This document shows positions 36,255 through 46,845 of a stretch of 64,000 nucleotides of DNA, piece after piece. This DNA is from an uncultured Paracoccaceae bacterium (GTDB lineage Bacteria; Pseudomonadota; Alphaproteobacteria; Rhodobacterales; Rhodobacteraceae). The stretch lies in the NCBI GenBank assembly GCA_947503965.1, contig CANNFU010000001.1:372001-436000 (forward strand), read 5' to 3'. A model generated the notes under the pieces. It saw nothing but the letters and a program-made list of their open reading frames with translations, made no database searches and was not told where the DNA came from. The translations under genes and the position numbers were made by a program. The first letter of the stretch is position 1; each line of letters opens with the position of its first letter.

Positions 36255-36740
36255 TATGGCAAGGGGCAGTTCCCATTCTTTGAATGGCGCACCGTTGCGC
36301 AAAGCGCCCGGTTTGCGCGCGAGCACAGGCAAATAATGCATCGGATCATAGATGGTCTTGCCGCGCCCGAAGGCCCGCTCATGCTGGCCGACGATCTTGG
36401 CATCCTGCCAGCATTCCAATCAATCCGCAGAGGCCCGGACCTCTACTGGGCGACCGACTGCACGGGCGTCGACAGAGTAGCGGTTGTTGTCGAAACGCAC
36501 GAGGCAGGTCTTGGAAACGGATGCCGGAACCGCATGGAATCCATCAAACGGTCCAACATACGGTACCAAACTGGTGCGCTCTTCTTCGAACACTGCCCAG
36601 ATTGTCTTGTCCCGCAAGTCTGGGTGTTTGTTTGCCTTGGCATAGGCGATACAGCGATCCTCAAGCCAAGCGTTGAGCTCGGCATAGGATTTGAACTTCA
36701 GGCGTGGCACAAAGAACCGCCGCCTGATCACCCCCACCTG
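36255..36740 (-). pseudogene. IS21-type transposase (IstA) fragment
   Basis: The minus strand encodes the internal IstA region RRRFFVPRLKFKSYAELNAW ... DGFHAVPASVSKTCLVRFDNN, then after a TGA at 36420-36422 continues as IVGQHERAFGRGKTIYDP ... LPVLARKPGALRNGAPF. One in-frame stop interrupts it, and both ends and IstB are missing, so it is a dead remnant. It abuts a decayed RHS gene. Confidence 0.8.
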
Positions 36741-37302
36741 GTTCGATCGGTAAGCTCTGAGATTGGTGTTGTGCTTTCCGCTTCTTCTTCAACCTGTTGG
36801 TCTTCCTCATCCGGCGGGGCATTCGATCCAGTATCATCTCCAGAGCTTTCACTATTCAGAACATCCTGTACACTTTACAAAATCGACGCAGCAAGATTAC
36901 CCAGCGCACCGAGTATTCCGAACAGGCCTTGCCCCACATTGTGAGCACCTTGTTGGCAGGGCTCATATGCCTGACAAGCAACACCCGCGGCCCCAATCAC
37001 GCCCGCACCGATAACCGTATAGTCGACCGTTGTCAGCGAGAGACCACTCGGGTCCACCCAGTTATACGGATCATTCTCGACATATGTATAAAGGTTCAGG
37101 TCGCCCCCCCCGCAAAGCCGATCGGGTCCTGCTGCAGGAACTGACCCAGGGCGGGGTCGTAGTGCCGGGCGCAGTAGTAGATGAGGCTAGACTCTGGATC
37201 GTGCTCGCGGCCCGTGTAGCCGTAGCGTTGGACAAACGCGCCCTCGGTACGCGTGCCGAAGCTCGCGTAGTCATAGTCCGCAGCTACCGTCCCCGTCGCA
37301 GT
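36728..37302 (-). pseudogene. RHS-repeat core and C-terminal tail, decayed
   Basis: Minus-strand reading shows the RHS-associated core (QRYGYTGREHDPESSLIYY, RHYDPALGQFLQQDPIGFAG), a frameshift in the eight-base C/G run at 37104-37111, then LNLYTYVENDPYNWVDPSG and a non-core tail (GAGVIGAAGVACQAYEPC). A TAA at 36875-36877 interrupts the tail, which continues in the same frame as an acidic stretch. The 5' end is missing. RHS proteins deliver C-terminal toxin domains; none is intact here. Confidence 0.75.
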
Positions 37303-37620
37303 TTATGCCCGTTCGAAAGGATAAACGCCGAACCCGCATGATTTGAGCGCTTGGCGGCGGTTCGAAGCCATGTGAAATTCTCGGCTTCTCCTCCCAAGAC
37401 GCCGCGTGGAACAGACCACACAACGTGACGTCGTTGCGGCCCGAAAACCGTATGTACAGCATCTCTTCAACATGGGTCGGTTCAGGATGCTCAGTCCGAT
37501 TATCTCAAAAAGTCGACAACATACATTCTTAAAATCTAAACGATTTCTGTAAAAAGAATGGAATATTTGGCAATAATTATAGCTTTTTATATACAAGGGC
37601 AGCTTGAATTGATATCAGAA
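37303..37620. other. Region upstream of the LacI gene, no gene seen
   Basis: AT-rich sequence between the RHS remnant and the LacI gene. A second copy-like element, ATCTAAACGATTT, at about 37534 resembles the palindrome at 37621 and may be an auxiliary operator. Confidence 0.4.
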
Positions 37621-37634
37621 TCTAAACGTTTAGA
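37621..37634. promoter_or_regulatory. LacI-type operator palindrome TCTAAACGTTTAGA
   Basis: Perfect 14-bp palindrome with a central CG, as typical for LacI-family operators, 13 bases upstream of the LacI start. Autoregulation is likely. Confidence 0.6.
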
Positions 37635-37647
37635 TTCGAGTTTCTGT

Positions 37648-38715
37648 ATGCCTAGCCTAAAGGACATCAGCAAGAAGTTAGGGCTTTCAACGGCCACCGT
37701 CAGCCGCGCGCTGAATGGTTTTGACGATGTGCATCCTAAGACACGTGCGCGTGTCGAAGAGGCGGCGCGCGAGCTTGGGTACGTCGCAAATCGTGCTGCG
37801 AAGCTGCTGGTCTCGGGCAAATCCAACATCATTTGTCTGATCGCTGATCTGGAATTGGTCCGCAAAACAAGGGATGCTGGAAGCCCTGATTTTCTAGAGT
37901 TGATCTCGCGCCTTTCTTGCGAACTGGCAGAGAGGGGGTTTGATCTGGTGTTTTCCGTCAAATCACCCAATGAAACTGCCGTCGCTAAGTATCAGGACAT
38001 GATCAAGCGGGGAATCGTGGACGCGTTCATTGTCGGCGCGCCGACACAGGACGACCCGAGGATCGCCTTCCTCGAAGAGGTTGATTTTCCCTTCGTCGTG
38101 CATGGTCTACCACCGGTCGGCACTGATCTGCCATTTGTTTCGGTCGACAATGTTCAGATTGTTCGCGATCCGTTGCACGCGCTTCTGGACCTTGGCCACT
38201 CCCACATCGTTTTTGTCCAAGGACCACCGAATACCACGCACGCCGTTCAGCGATGTGACACCTTTCGGGAGGTGCTTGGCGAAGCAGGGCTTACAGCTGA
38301 CGAACGCATGATCATTCTTGATGGCGACAATGGATCAAAGCTCAAGTCGCAACTGTTGGGGCTGTTTTCCGGGCGGCTTGGTCCCAAGCCAACCGCCATC
38401 ATGTGCGGATCATTGGCATTGGCCCAAGCCTGCTCGGACGTTCTGGATGAATTGGGTCTGAATGTGCCCAGCGACGTATCGCTTGTGGCAAATGATGACG
38501 GTGGCGATCCGGTTCGGTTGGATCCGCGGACCCACGATCTGTGCCGCACATATTTCGACTGGAGCGACACAAGCGGCCCATTGGCAGAGGTCGCTATCGA
38601 GATCAGCCAAAAGGGAATGAAGCCGGGTCCGTCACAACGTCGGAACCTGGCATGTGAGATGATCTTCGGGCGGTCGATTGCACGACCCAACCCGGGTCTT
38701 GGAGGGGAAGCTTAG
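37648..38715 (+). CDS. LacI-family transcriptional regulator (alpha-glucan cluster)
   Basis: Regulator of 355 residues. Helix-turn-helix at residues 4-25 (LKDISKKLGLSTATVSRALN) and a sugar-binding periplasmic-type domain (NIICLIADLEL; PSDVSLVANDDGG). The start at 37648 (MPSLKD) is the family start; the longer frame upstream contains the operator. It lies upstream of the LamB-like porin and amylase genes, which it probably represses until maltodextrin-like ligand binds. Confidence 0.92.
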   Translation: MPSLKDISKKLGLSTATVSRALNGFDDVHPKTRARVEEAARELGYVANRAAKLLVSGKSNIICLIADLELVRKTRDAGSPDFLELISRLSCELAERGFDLVFSVKSPNETAVAKYQDMIKRGIVDAFIVGAPTQDDPRIAFLEEVDFPFVVHGLPPVGTDLPFVSVDNVQIVRDPLHALLDLGHSHIVFVQGPPNTTHAVQRCDTFREVLGEAGLTADERMIILDGDNGSKLKSQLLGLFSGRLGPKPTAIMCGSLALAQACSDVLDELGLNVPSDVSLVANDDGGDPVRLDPRTHDLCRTYFDWSDTSGPLAEVAIEISQKGMKPGPSQRRNLACEMIFGRSIARPNPGLGGEA

Positions 38716-38781
38716 GGCAACGCACTAAGGGGGACACATCTGCAAGGAAGACCAAACCAACAGTGCCCGCTCGGGCGCTGA

Positions 38782-40041
<1,260 letters not shown>

Positions 40042-40076
40042 ATCATCCGCTGTTTGATCGCTTTATCAACAGCGCC

Positions 40077-40108
40077 GCGTCACCCGACGGAATGCTTTCG
40101 GGTGACGC
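40077..40108. terminator. Hairpin between porin and amylase genes
   Basis: Perfect 11-bp stem, GCGTCACCCGA and TCGGGTGACGC, with a ten-base loop, 36 bases past the porin stop. No clear T-run follows, so it may act as an attenuator or mRNA protector giving more porin than amylase. Confidence 0.5.
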
Positions 40109-40139
40109 AATTCAACCAGTCAACAAAAGGGACAGATTG

Positions 40140-41624
40140 ATGCGTCTCCTTGCCGTTTCACTGAAGGTTCTGTGTTGTCCGCTCTTGCTTGCCTGTGCCA
40201 GCCCGTCACTGGGTGAAGGTGAAGAGGCTGCTGCGGCAAGCTCTGACTGGAATCGTGAGATTGTCTATTTCGTGATCCCGGATCGGTTTGCAGACGGAAA
40301 CCCAAACACGCATGAGGTGGACCGGACAAAACCGGGATACTTTCACGGTGGAGATTGGCAAGGGTTGACCGATCAACTGCCGTATCTGGACGACCTTGGT
40401 GTCACGGCCCTGTGGATCACACCTATCGTCGATAACATCGATGGCTTCGTTGATGGCGCGGGTTTCCCGGACTGGGCCTACCACGGCTACTGGGCCGACG
40501 ACTTCAACGCGCTTGATGAGCGGTTGGGTACGGAGGCTGATCTGAAGGCTTTGGTCGAAGCAGCACATGCTCGCGACATGAAAGTCATTGTCGATGTCGT
40601 CTTTAACCATGTGGGCTATGGTAGCGAATTCCTCGACAGGCACCCCGATTGGGTCCGGCAAGGCGCCCAATGCGGGCAGGATGATCAGACCTCTTGCCTT
40701 TTTGGTTTGCCAGACCTTCGCACGGAACAGGCGGAGGTCACCGAACACATCCTCGCCGCACATGCGGATTGGGTAGCGCGGATCGGCTTTGACGGCTATC
40801 GGATCGACACCGCCAAACACGTGGCGCCGGCCGTCTTGGCACAGAACCAGCAATTAGTGACACAGCGTTTCGGCTCCGATTTCCTCACCCTGGGTGAAGT
40901 CTGGGGGGCAAATGCCGCTACGCTCTCCGATGACTATTTCGCACCCAAATTAATGAATGGCGGGATCGACTTTTCGTTCCGTGGCGCAACGCGCGACTGG
41001 CTCCTGGGGCGCGGCCGCACGATTGCCTACGCAAAGGGGTTCTTGCCCAAGCGCCACACCCATACCCAGGGCGCGGTCCTTGGCCATTATCTGTCGAGCC
41101 ACGATGAACCCGGGCTGTTACACGAGCTTCAGGGCGACCGGGACCTGTTCAAACTGGCTGTCGGATTGCAAATGACATCCGTCGGTATGCCAATCATCTT
41201 CTACGGCGAAGAGGTCGCGCGTGACATTGGCGAATGGCCCGACAACCGGTCGGACATGCCATGGGGTAGCGCAGCGATCCTGCCTGGCGGCGGGATCGCG
41301 CAAGACACCGATATGTTGGCGTTCTATCGCAAACTTATCGACATACGCCGTGCAACGCCTGCGCTGTCCATGGGTACCTACCAACCAGTGTCATATGACG
41401 GTGATCTGTTGGTCTTTGCCAGAAGATGGCAGGGGGCCACCATATTGATCGCAATCAATCGCGGCTCCACCGAACAGTCTGTGGCCGTAACTCACGCCTC
41501 GCTTCACGAACAGGAAAAATGGACCGACCGCCTGAGTGATCGCGCCATGTCCGTTTCAAATGGTCAATTGCTGCTTGAGGTGCCACCGCGCACCATCTGG
41601 ATCCTGTCACCGAATAGTGAATGA
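40140..41624 (+). CDS. GH13 alpha-amylase-family lipoprotein
   Basis: Protein of 494 residues with a lipoprotein signal (LLLACAS, Cys19 lipobox). The GH13 motifs are all present: DVVFNHV, GFDGYRIDTAKHV (nucleophile Asp), GEVWG (acid/base Glu) and SSHDEPG (third Asp). It is a membrane-anchored, probably periplasmic or surface, amylase that degrades alpha-glucans taken up through the porin. The ATG at 40140 is preceded by GGGAC. Confidence 0.93.
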   Translation: MRLLAVSLKVLCCPLLLACASPSLGEGEEAAAASSDWNREIVYFVIPDRFADGNPNTHEVDRTKPGYFHGGDWQGLTDQLPYLDDLGVTALWITPIVDNIDGFVDGAGFPDWAYHGYWADDFNALDERLGTEADLKALVEAAHARDMKVIVDVVFNHVGYGSEFLDRHPDWVRQGAQCGQDDQTSCLFGLPDLRTEQAEVTEHILAAHADWVARIGFDGYRIDTAKHVAPAVLAQNQQLVTQRFGSDFLTLGEVWGANAATLSDDYFAPKLMNGGIDFSFRGATRDWLLGRGRTIAYAKGFLPKRHTHTQGAVLGHYLSSHDEPGLLHELQGDRDLFKLAVGLQMTSVGMPIIFYGEEVARDIGEWPDNRSDMPWGSAAILPGGGIAQDTDMLAFYRKLIDIRRATPALSMGTYQPVSYDGDLLVFARRWQGATILIAINRGSTEQSVAVTHASLHEQEKWTDRLSDRAMSVSNGQLLLEVPPRTIWILSPNSE

Positions 41625-41642
41625 TCTTAGGGGGAGACGATC

Positions 41643-42392
41643 ATGAAACACCTCATTTTTGCAGCCATGTCTACGTGGCTTTTATCGACAATGGCGGCTT
41701 CGGACTCGGCTTCTTTTTTGGATCCAAAGGGTGACGATCACGGCAGCGGCACACTGATTTATCCGACCAACCCGGTCTTCAGGCCCGGCGTCTTTGATCT
41801 GGTGGCTTTCAAAGCAACACCAGAGGGCGATCGTCTGTATCTTGAATTTGAAATGGCTGCATCGATCCAAAATGAATGGGACATGGCCGGTGGGTTTGAT
41901 GTCCAGATGTTCTTTGTATTCATTGACTCACAACCAGGTGGGCATAACGGTGGACTTCCAGGGCTAAACATCGCCTTTGCAGAAAATAGCGGCTGGGAAC
42001 ACGCAATCGTCGTTTCGCCACAACCGCTCGAACGGGTTATCTCCGAGATAACAAAAGCTGGTGAATTGGCGTCTGACGTTCTTGCCGCTGTGGACGTCTC
42101 TGCTGCGGATCATACAATTAGCGCATACGTCCCCTTGGACGCTCTCGCCAAGCTGCCATTAACGAACTGGGGCTTTCAGGTGCTGGTCCAGTCAAATGAA
42201 GGTTTTCCCGAAGACAATAACCTTCTAACCCGCCGCGTGAACGAGTTCGAAAGTGAATATCGCTTCGGAGGAGGAAGCGATGGGAATTGCGATCCTCACA
42301 TCGTTGATGTCCTGGGTTCTTCCGATCAGCTATCCTACGAATGTGGTGTGAAGACTGCGACCATCCAGATGCTCCATACGAGCGATAAGTAG
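41643..42392 (+). CDS. Glucodextranase C-terminal-like secreted protein
   Basis: Protein of 249 residues with a signal peptide (1-19). The body matches the C-terminal module of glucodextranases: FLDPKGDDHGSGTLIYPTNP, FRPGVFDLVAFKA and FDVQMFFVFID. It carries no catalytic domain, so it is a probable carbohydrate-binding accessory of the amylase, from whose stop it starts 18 bases away. The tail beyond about residue 220 is untypical and lies at the edge of an IS5 remnant, so the C-terminus may be truncated or altered. Confidence 0.8.
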   Translation: MKHLIFAAMSTWLLSTMAASDSASFLDPKGDDHGSGTLIYPTNPVFRPGVFDLVAFKATPEGDRLYLEFEMAASIQNEWDMAGGFDVQMFFVFIDSQPGGHNGGLPGLNIAFAENSGWEHAIVVSPQPLERVISEITKAGELASDVLAAVDVSAADHTISAYVPLDALAKLPLTNWGFQVLVQSNEGFPEDNNLLTRRVNEFESEYRFGGGSDGNCDPHIVDVLGSSDQLSYECGVKTATIQMLHTSDK

Positions 42393-43148
42393 TTCCATCT
42401 TCCGTCGTACAGTTTTTGTCGTTTGTTGGCTCAACTCCGGCAAATGCCGTTTTGATAGCTGCCGACCTCGCGGATGAGGACGCGGCCCTCCCCCTCGGGC
42501 AACCCAATTAGACAGGGCCGTGTACTCGGCTGCGCCTGCGGGCCGCACCACCCCTTTCGAATTGAGTTGCCTCGCCCCCTTGCACCGATGTAGTCACTGA
42601 CCTGTCCGGCGGTAACAAAGAGGCTGAGCGGGCGTCCTTGACTGTCACACACGGCATGCAATTTGGTATTCATGCCACCCTTGGTCCGTCCGATCAGACG
42701 CCCACGCCCCCCTTTTTGACGCCCATGCTGGTCGCGGCGCGGTGGGCTTTCAGATATGTTGCATCAATCATGACGGTCTTTTCCTCGCTGTACTCGGCAG
42801 CCAAACCCATCATGATTTGAGCAAAGCCCCCTTTCTCGCTCCATCGCTTCCAACGGTTGTACAGCGTTTCCGGGGCTTACGCGGCCCCACTGGGGCCACG
42901 GTCCCCTTCAACTGTGCGGACCGTACTCCTTGGGGGCATCTCGCCACCGTAAGCCATTGCGATTGATGAAGATAATGCCGCTCAAGACGCGTCTATCATC
43001 AACGCGTGGCTTACCATGTGACTTCGGAAAGTAAGGGGCCAGACGCGCCATCTGCGCGTCATTCAGCCAGTAGAGGTCGCTCATATCACCGCTCGATTTT
43101 CGACCTGGGAATCACGCCGTCGCAACGAAATCAATGGGTCCTGACCCT
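42393..43148 (-). pseudogene. Degenerate IS5-type transposase
   Basis: Minus strand from 43084 (SDLYWLNDAQMARLAPYFP) to a stop at 42908-42910 is an IS5 N-terminus. It resumes in other frames: KTVMIDATYLKAHR, then MNTKLHAVCDSQGRPLSLFV (42620-42673) and further decayed tail to about 42393. A 44-bp GC-rich hairpin insertion (about 42867-42910), a one-base loss in a G-run near 42705 and a second abrupt sequence change near 42580 break it. The right end carries GGGTCCTGACCC at 43136-43147; the left end is lost. Confidence 0.75.
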
Positions 43149-43284
43149 AGTCACATACTGAACATTGATTAGTCCAGAGATCTGGCCTGCTACGGAAACA
43201 ATCCTTGCGTGGCCCATGAATGGCCGGTCTGGCGAAGCCGCACCGCAGCGACAATCAATGAGATGAACGGCGGGTACGGGCCAT

Positions 43285-43442
43285 GTGTTGAAAAACTCCG
43301 TGTTCGAGCAACAGCGACCCATTTGGCAGAACATCCTCCCGCTATATGGTAATATCTCAAACAACGTTTGCCAAACGAATGCTCCGGAGAACAAAATTCC
43401 AAGTTTTTGCCGTGAATTTCGGGGCAAGGAGTTTTTCAACAC
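43285..43442. mobile_element. MITE-like element, 158 bp with 15-bp perfect inverted repeats
   Basis: GTGTTGAAAAACTCC (43285-43299) and its exact inverse GGAGTTTTTCAACAC (43428-43442) flank a non-coding core. The TGTTGAAAAACTC end is like those of IS1182/IS5-type elements. Outward the ends continue to match partly (GGCC-AT against GGCCGATT). No transposase is inside, so it looks like a non-autonomous element. It sits 200 bp upstream of the monooxygenase gene. Confidence 0.6.
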
Positions 43443-43646
43443 AATCGGCCGACCTTGAACATTGTAGCCAACTGTGTGCGACTGCTTCAAAAGCTCTTCT
43501 TATCTGAAGCCAGAGCTTTTGCTCGTCATGCTGCTCTTTTGACCGACGTTCAAAAAACGCGCAATGCTGCCTGTGCTGTGAAAATGGCCTTTGACGGCCA
43601 AGTCCGACAAGGATTGAAACGCCAGGACCGAACGAAGGGAGCCAAC

Positions 43647-45500
43647 ATGCAGTACCACCTGGAAGGGTTTCGTGCAGGTGATCCATCAGTCGCAGTCGCT
43701 AATGATCGCGCGACTGGTGACCGGATCGATGTCCTGATTGTCGGCTGCGGGCCAGCAGGACTGACATTGGCCACGCAACTTAGCGCCCTTGGCCACCTCT
43801 CAATACGCATAGTGGAACGCAAGTCCGGGCCACTGGAATTTGGACAAGCCGATGGCATCGCGTGCCGCTCGATTGAGGTGTTTGAGGCCTTTGATTTTGC
43901 GCACCGTGTGATCAAAGAGGGCTATCAGGTGAACGAGGTCACCTTCTGGCGTCCGGGGCCTGGCAAAGGGCCGCTCGTCCGGGCAGACCGCATTCAGGAT
44001 GTCGAAGATGGCCTCTCTGAAATGCCGCACATCATTTTAAGCCAAGCCCGCATCCACGATTTCTATCTAGATGTCATGGCCAAATCCGCCAGCCGCCTTG
44101 TGCCGGACTACAATCGCGAGCTAGTGTCTCTGGCTCGTTTTGACGAACAGGATTTTCCAATTGAGGCAACATTTGCCTGCCTCGATCGGGACGGCGAAGC
44201 CGAGACCATTCGCGCAAAATATTTGGTGGGATGTGACGGCGCACGAAGCAAGGTCCGCTCCGAGATCGGTCACGCACTGAAGGGTTCATCGGCGCGTCAG
44301 CTCTGGGGGGTCATGGATGTTCTGCCAAGAACCAGTTTCCCGGACATTCGTCTGAAATGCGCAATACAGTCCACCAATCAGGGAAGTATCCTGATTATTC
44401 CTCGCGAAGGCGGGTATATGGTGCGTCTCTATATCGAACTTGACGCATTGAAGCCCGGCGAGCGGGCCGCCGATCGCGGCGTCACATCAGGCCAATTGGT
44501 GGACACTGCGCGTAGGATCTTGGCCCCTTACGACTTTGACGTCGCCGAGGTTGCTTGGTGGTCGGCATATGAGATCGGGCAACGTGTATGTGACGGGTTT
44601 GACGATGTGGCTGAAGCTGAGCGTGGGGCGAAAACGCCAAGGATATTCATCGCGGGCGACGCTTGCCACACTCATAGCCCGAAGGCGGGCCAGGGCATGA
44701 ATGTATCCATGGCGGACGCGTTCAATTTGGGTTGGAAGCTAGCCGCTGTCCTGCGTGGCCAGTCACCGTCAGGTCTGCTCGATACCTATTCAGCAGAGCG
44801 CCACGCCAAGGCGCAGGAGCTGATCGACTTTGACCGTGATATGGCACGCCTGTTCAGCGAAAAGCCCAAGACCGAAGATGACGCTGCGAAATTTCAGGCC
44901 TATTTCAAGAAACACGGACGCTACACTGCGGGTGTCGAGACACGCTATGATCCATCTCTGATCGTGGGCGACGACCATCATCAGTCGCTTGCATCGGGGT
45001 ATCCGGTTGGCAAACGTTTCCATTCTGCCCCTGTGGTCCGGCTTGCCGACGCCAAGCCGCTGGAATTGGGACACACGCTCAAGGCCGATGGGCGGTGGCG
45101 GATCATAGCGTTTGCGCCACGATCCGATGACGGAAAATCTGACGGTCCCATTGGCGCCCTGTGTCGGGAGCTTGCCAGTCTAATCAGGCGGGTAACCCCG
45201 GATGATGAGAACATTGACTCTGTCATTGACGTTCGAGCCGTTTTTCAGCGCCCGCATCAAGATATGGATATTGCGGAATTGCCAGAACTCTTACGCCCCC
45301 GAAAAGGTCGCCTGGGCCTCACTGACTATGAAAAAGTCTTTTGCCCGGCACTAAACGGTGAGGACATTTTTGACCTACGTGGCATCGATCATGGCAACGG
45401 TGCAGTTATCGTGGTGCGGCCAGATCAATTCGTGTCTCTGGTCGCTCCGATAAACGCGCCAGACAGGATCCATGAGTTCTTTTTTGGCGTACTCTACTGA
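43647..45500 (+). CDS. Phenol-hydroxylase-family FAD monooxygenase (3-hydroxybenzoate 4-monooxygenase-like)
   Basis: Protein of 617 residues. FAD-binding VGCGPAGL, DG motif GCDGARSKVR and GD motif IAGDACHTHSPKAGQGMNVSMADA are present, followed by a thioredoxin-like C-terminal domain as in phenol 2-monooxygenase and MobA. Hydroxylation of 3-hydroxybenzoate to protocatechuate would feed the pca genes, but other phenols are possible. The ATG at 43647 follows AGGGAG; the extension upstream is not homologous. It stands alone next to mobile remnants. Confidence 0.85.
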   Translation: MQYHLEGFRAGDPSVAVANDRATGDRIDVLIVGCGPAGLTLATQLSALGHLSIRIVERKSGPLEFGQADGIACRSIEVFEAFDFAHRVIKEGYQVNEVTFWRPGPGKGPLVRADRIQDVEDGLSEMPHIILSQARIHDFYLDVMAKSASRLVPDYNRELVSLARFDEQDFPIEATFACLDRDGEAETIRAKYLVGCDGARSKVRSEIGHALKGSSARQLWGVMDVLPRTSFPDIRLKCAIQSTNQGSILIIPREGGYMVRLYIELDALKPGERAADRGVTSGQLVDTARRILAPYDFDVAEVAWWSAYEIGQRVCDGFDDVAEAERGAKTPRIFIAGDACHTHSPKAGQGMNVSMADAFNLGWKLAAVLRGQSPSGLLDTYSAERHAKAQELIDFDRDMARLFSEKPKTEDDAAKFQAYFKKHGRYTAGVETRYDPSLIVGDDHHQSLASGYPVGKRFHSAPVVRLADAKPLELGHTLKADGRWRIIAFAPRSDDGKSDGPIGALCRELASLIRRVTPDDENIDSVIDVRAVFQRPHQDMDIAELPELLRPRKGRLGLTDYEKVFCPALNGEDIFDLRGIDHGNGAVIVVRPDQFVSLVAPINAPDRIHEFFFGVLY

Positions 45501-45687
45501 GATCGCAACCTGTGCATTTCAAACTCAAGCCGCCCGAACCCGACTCTTGGCCGATCTCGCGGAAATCTACTTTTTACGCCCTGCTGACCCAATATAACTC
45601 GCCTTTGTACCACCGCTACGAATGTCCGGTAACCAACGACCACTTCTTTCAAAACGAGACCCGCCAAAAATTGCGGAGTTCGCCACT

Positions 45688-46752
45688 TTAAGACGTTGAG
45701 CGTTCAATGACTGTTGTACTCACAACCTTGGTCTCCACAGTCCCACCAAGAGCGCACCGAACCGCGACTACGGCTTTTTCAGCCGCATCCTGTGCCACCG
45801 TCGTGAGCCCAATGTCCTTCGCAAAAGGGGCGTCATCGAAGCCGACGATTGCGATGTCCCGAGGCACCTTCAATCCTCGTTCATGGCAGGCATCCATCGC
45901 GCCTCTCGCCACAACATCTGACATCGCAAGCACGGCAGTCGGTCGATCCACATTCTGATCTAGGAGCGTATGCATTGCGGCCTTTCCGCGATTCCGTGTG
46001 TTCACTTTGCAAATGCGGATCGGGACAGTTGCAGGATCAATCTTGGCCTCTGCGAAGGCTGCTGCGTAGCCCTGCCACCGTTCCTTCGGGAAGCGGATAG
46101 AGGCCGTGTCAAAGTCGACAGCCGTACCTTCGCGATCAGTCCGGTGGCGCGAGGTCGGCAAAGAAATGACGCCGATTCGGCGATGTCCTTTCCGGATCAG
46201 ATGCCGCGCCGCGGCCCTTGCACCACCCACATCATCCACGCCGACGCCGATCACGCCCTCCCTGTCCGGCATGTCGATGCCGATGACCGGGCGGCCTCGT
46301 TCCACGGCGCGTTGGATGACTGGATCGTCGCCTGCAAGGCCGTAAAAGATGATCGCGTCCATGGCCGCAACATCGAGCGCGGCAGGTGGACGTGGCCGCT
46401 CGCTCTTTTCATGGGGCACAGCCGGCAAGAGTAGAAGGCCAATTTGTCGCTCCTGACAGGCGTTCATCAAAGCCCCCATGAACGTGCGTCCGAACGGGTC
46501 CTCTAGCAGGTATGTCATGGGCTCCGGTATATAAAGCGCAATGGCTCCGGCGTGCCCTGTCCGCAGTAGCCGCCCTTCTATGCCGGAGCCACGGTAGCCT
46601 AGTTCCTCGGCGCGCTCCAACACCAGCTTGCGCAAGGCTGGGGAGAGCTGGTCGGGACGGTTGAAGGCATTCGATACAGTTGCAACCGATACGCCAAGGG
46701 CGCGCGCAACGTCGGCAAGACGCAATCGAGATGGACGCGCATCGATTGGCAT
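45688..46752 (-). CDS. LacI-family transcriptional regulator
   Basis: Regulator of 354 residues. Helix-turn-helix about 11-32 (LADVARALGVSVATVSNAFN) and a type-I periplasmic-like ligand domain (GAIALYIPEP; DIAIVGFDDAPFA). The ligand domain is of the type seen with nucleoside or purine-like ligands, so it need not sense sugar. It is divergent from an MFS transporter gene and probably controls it. Confidence 0.92.
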   Translation of the reverse strand: MPIDARPSRLRLADVARALGVSVATVSNAFNRPDQLSPALRKLVLERAEELGYRGSGIEGRLLRTGHAGAIALYIPEPMTYLLEDPFGRTFMGALMNACQERQIGLLLLPAVPHEKSERPRPPAALDVAAMDAIIFYGLAGDDPVIQRAVERGRPVIGIDMPDREGVIGVGVDDVGGARAAARHLIRKGHRRIGVISLPTSRHRTDREGTAVDFDTASIRFPKERWQGYAAAFAEAKIDPATVPIRICKVNTRNRGKAAMHTLLDQNVDRPTAVLAMSDVVARGAMDACHERGLKVPRDIAIVGFDDAPFAKDIGLTTVAQDAAEKAVVAVRCALGGTVETKVVSTTVIERSTS

Positions 46753-46803
46753 TGGCCAATAACTCCTTTCGCGGCAGATTTAGGCTTGTTCTGTAACGTT
46801 TAA
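46751..46803. promoter_or_regulatory. Putative LacI operators between regulator and MFS gene
   Basis: The perfect palindrome ATTGGCCAAT (46751-46760) overlaps the regulator's start codon, and TGTAACGTTTAA (46792-46803), an imperfect dyad with central CG, lies mid-region. Either could be the LacI site. Confidence 0.4.
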
Positions 46804-46845
46804 GTTTAATGCTGGAACGGATCAACAACTTGATCGGACAGCACC

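Noticed and set aside
36728..37302. Active RHS toxin and immunity pair
   Set aside because: The gene lacks its 5' end, has a frameshift and a stop, and no immunity-like gene follows.
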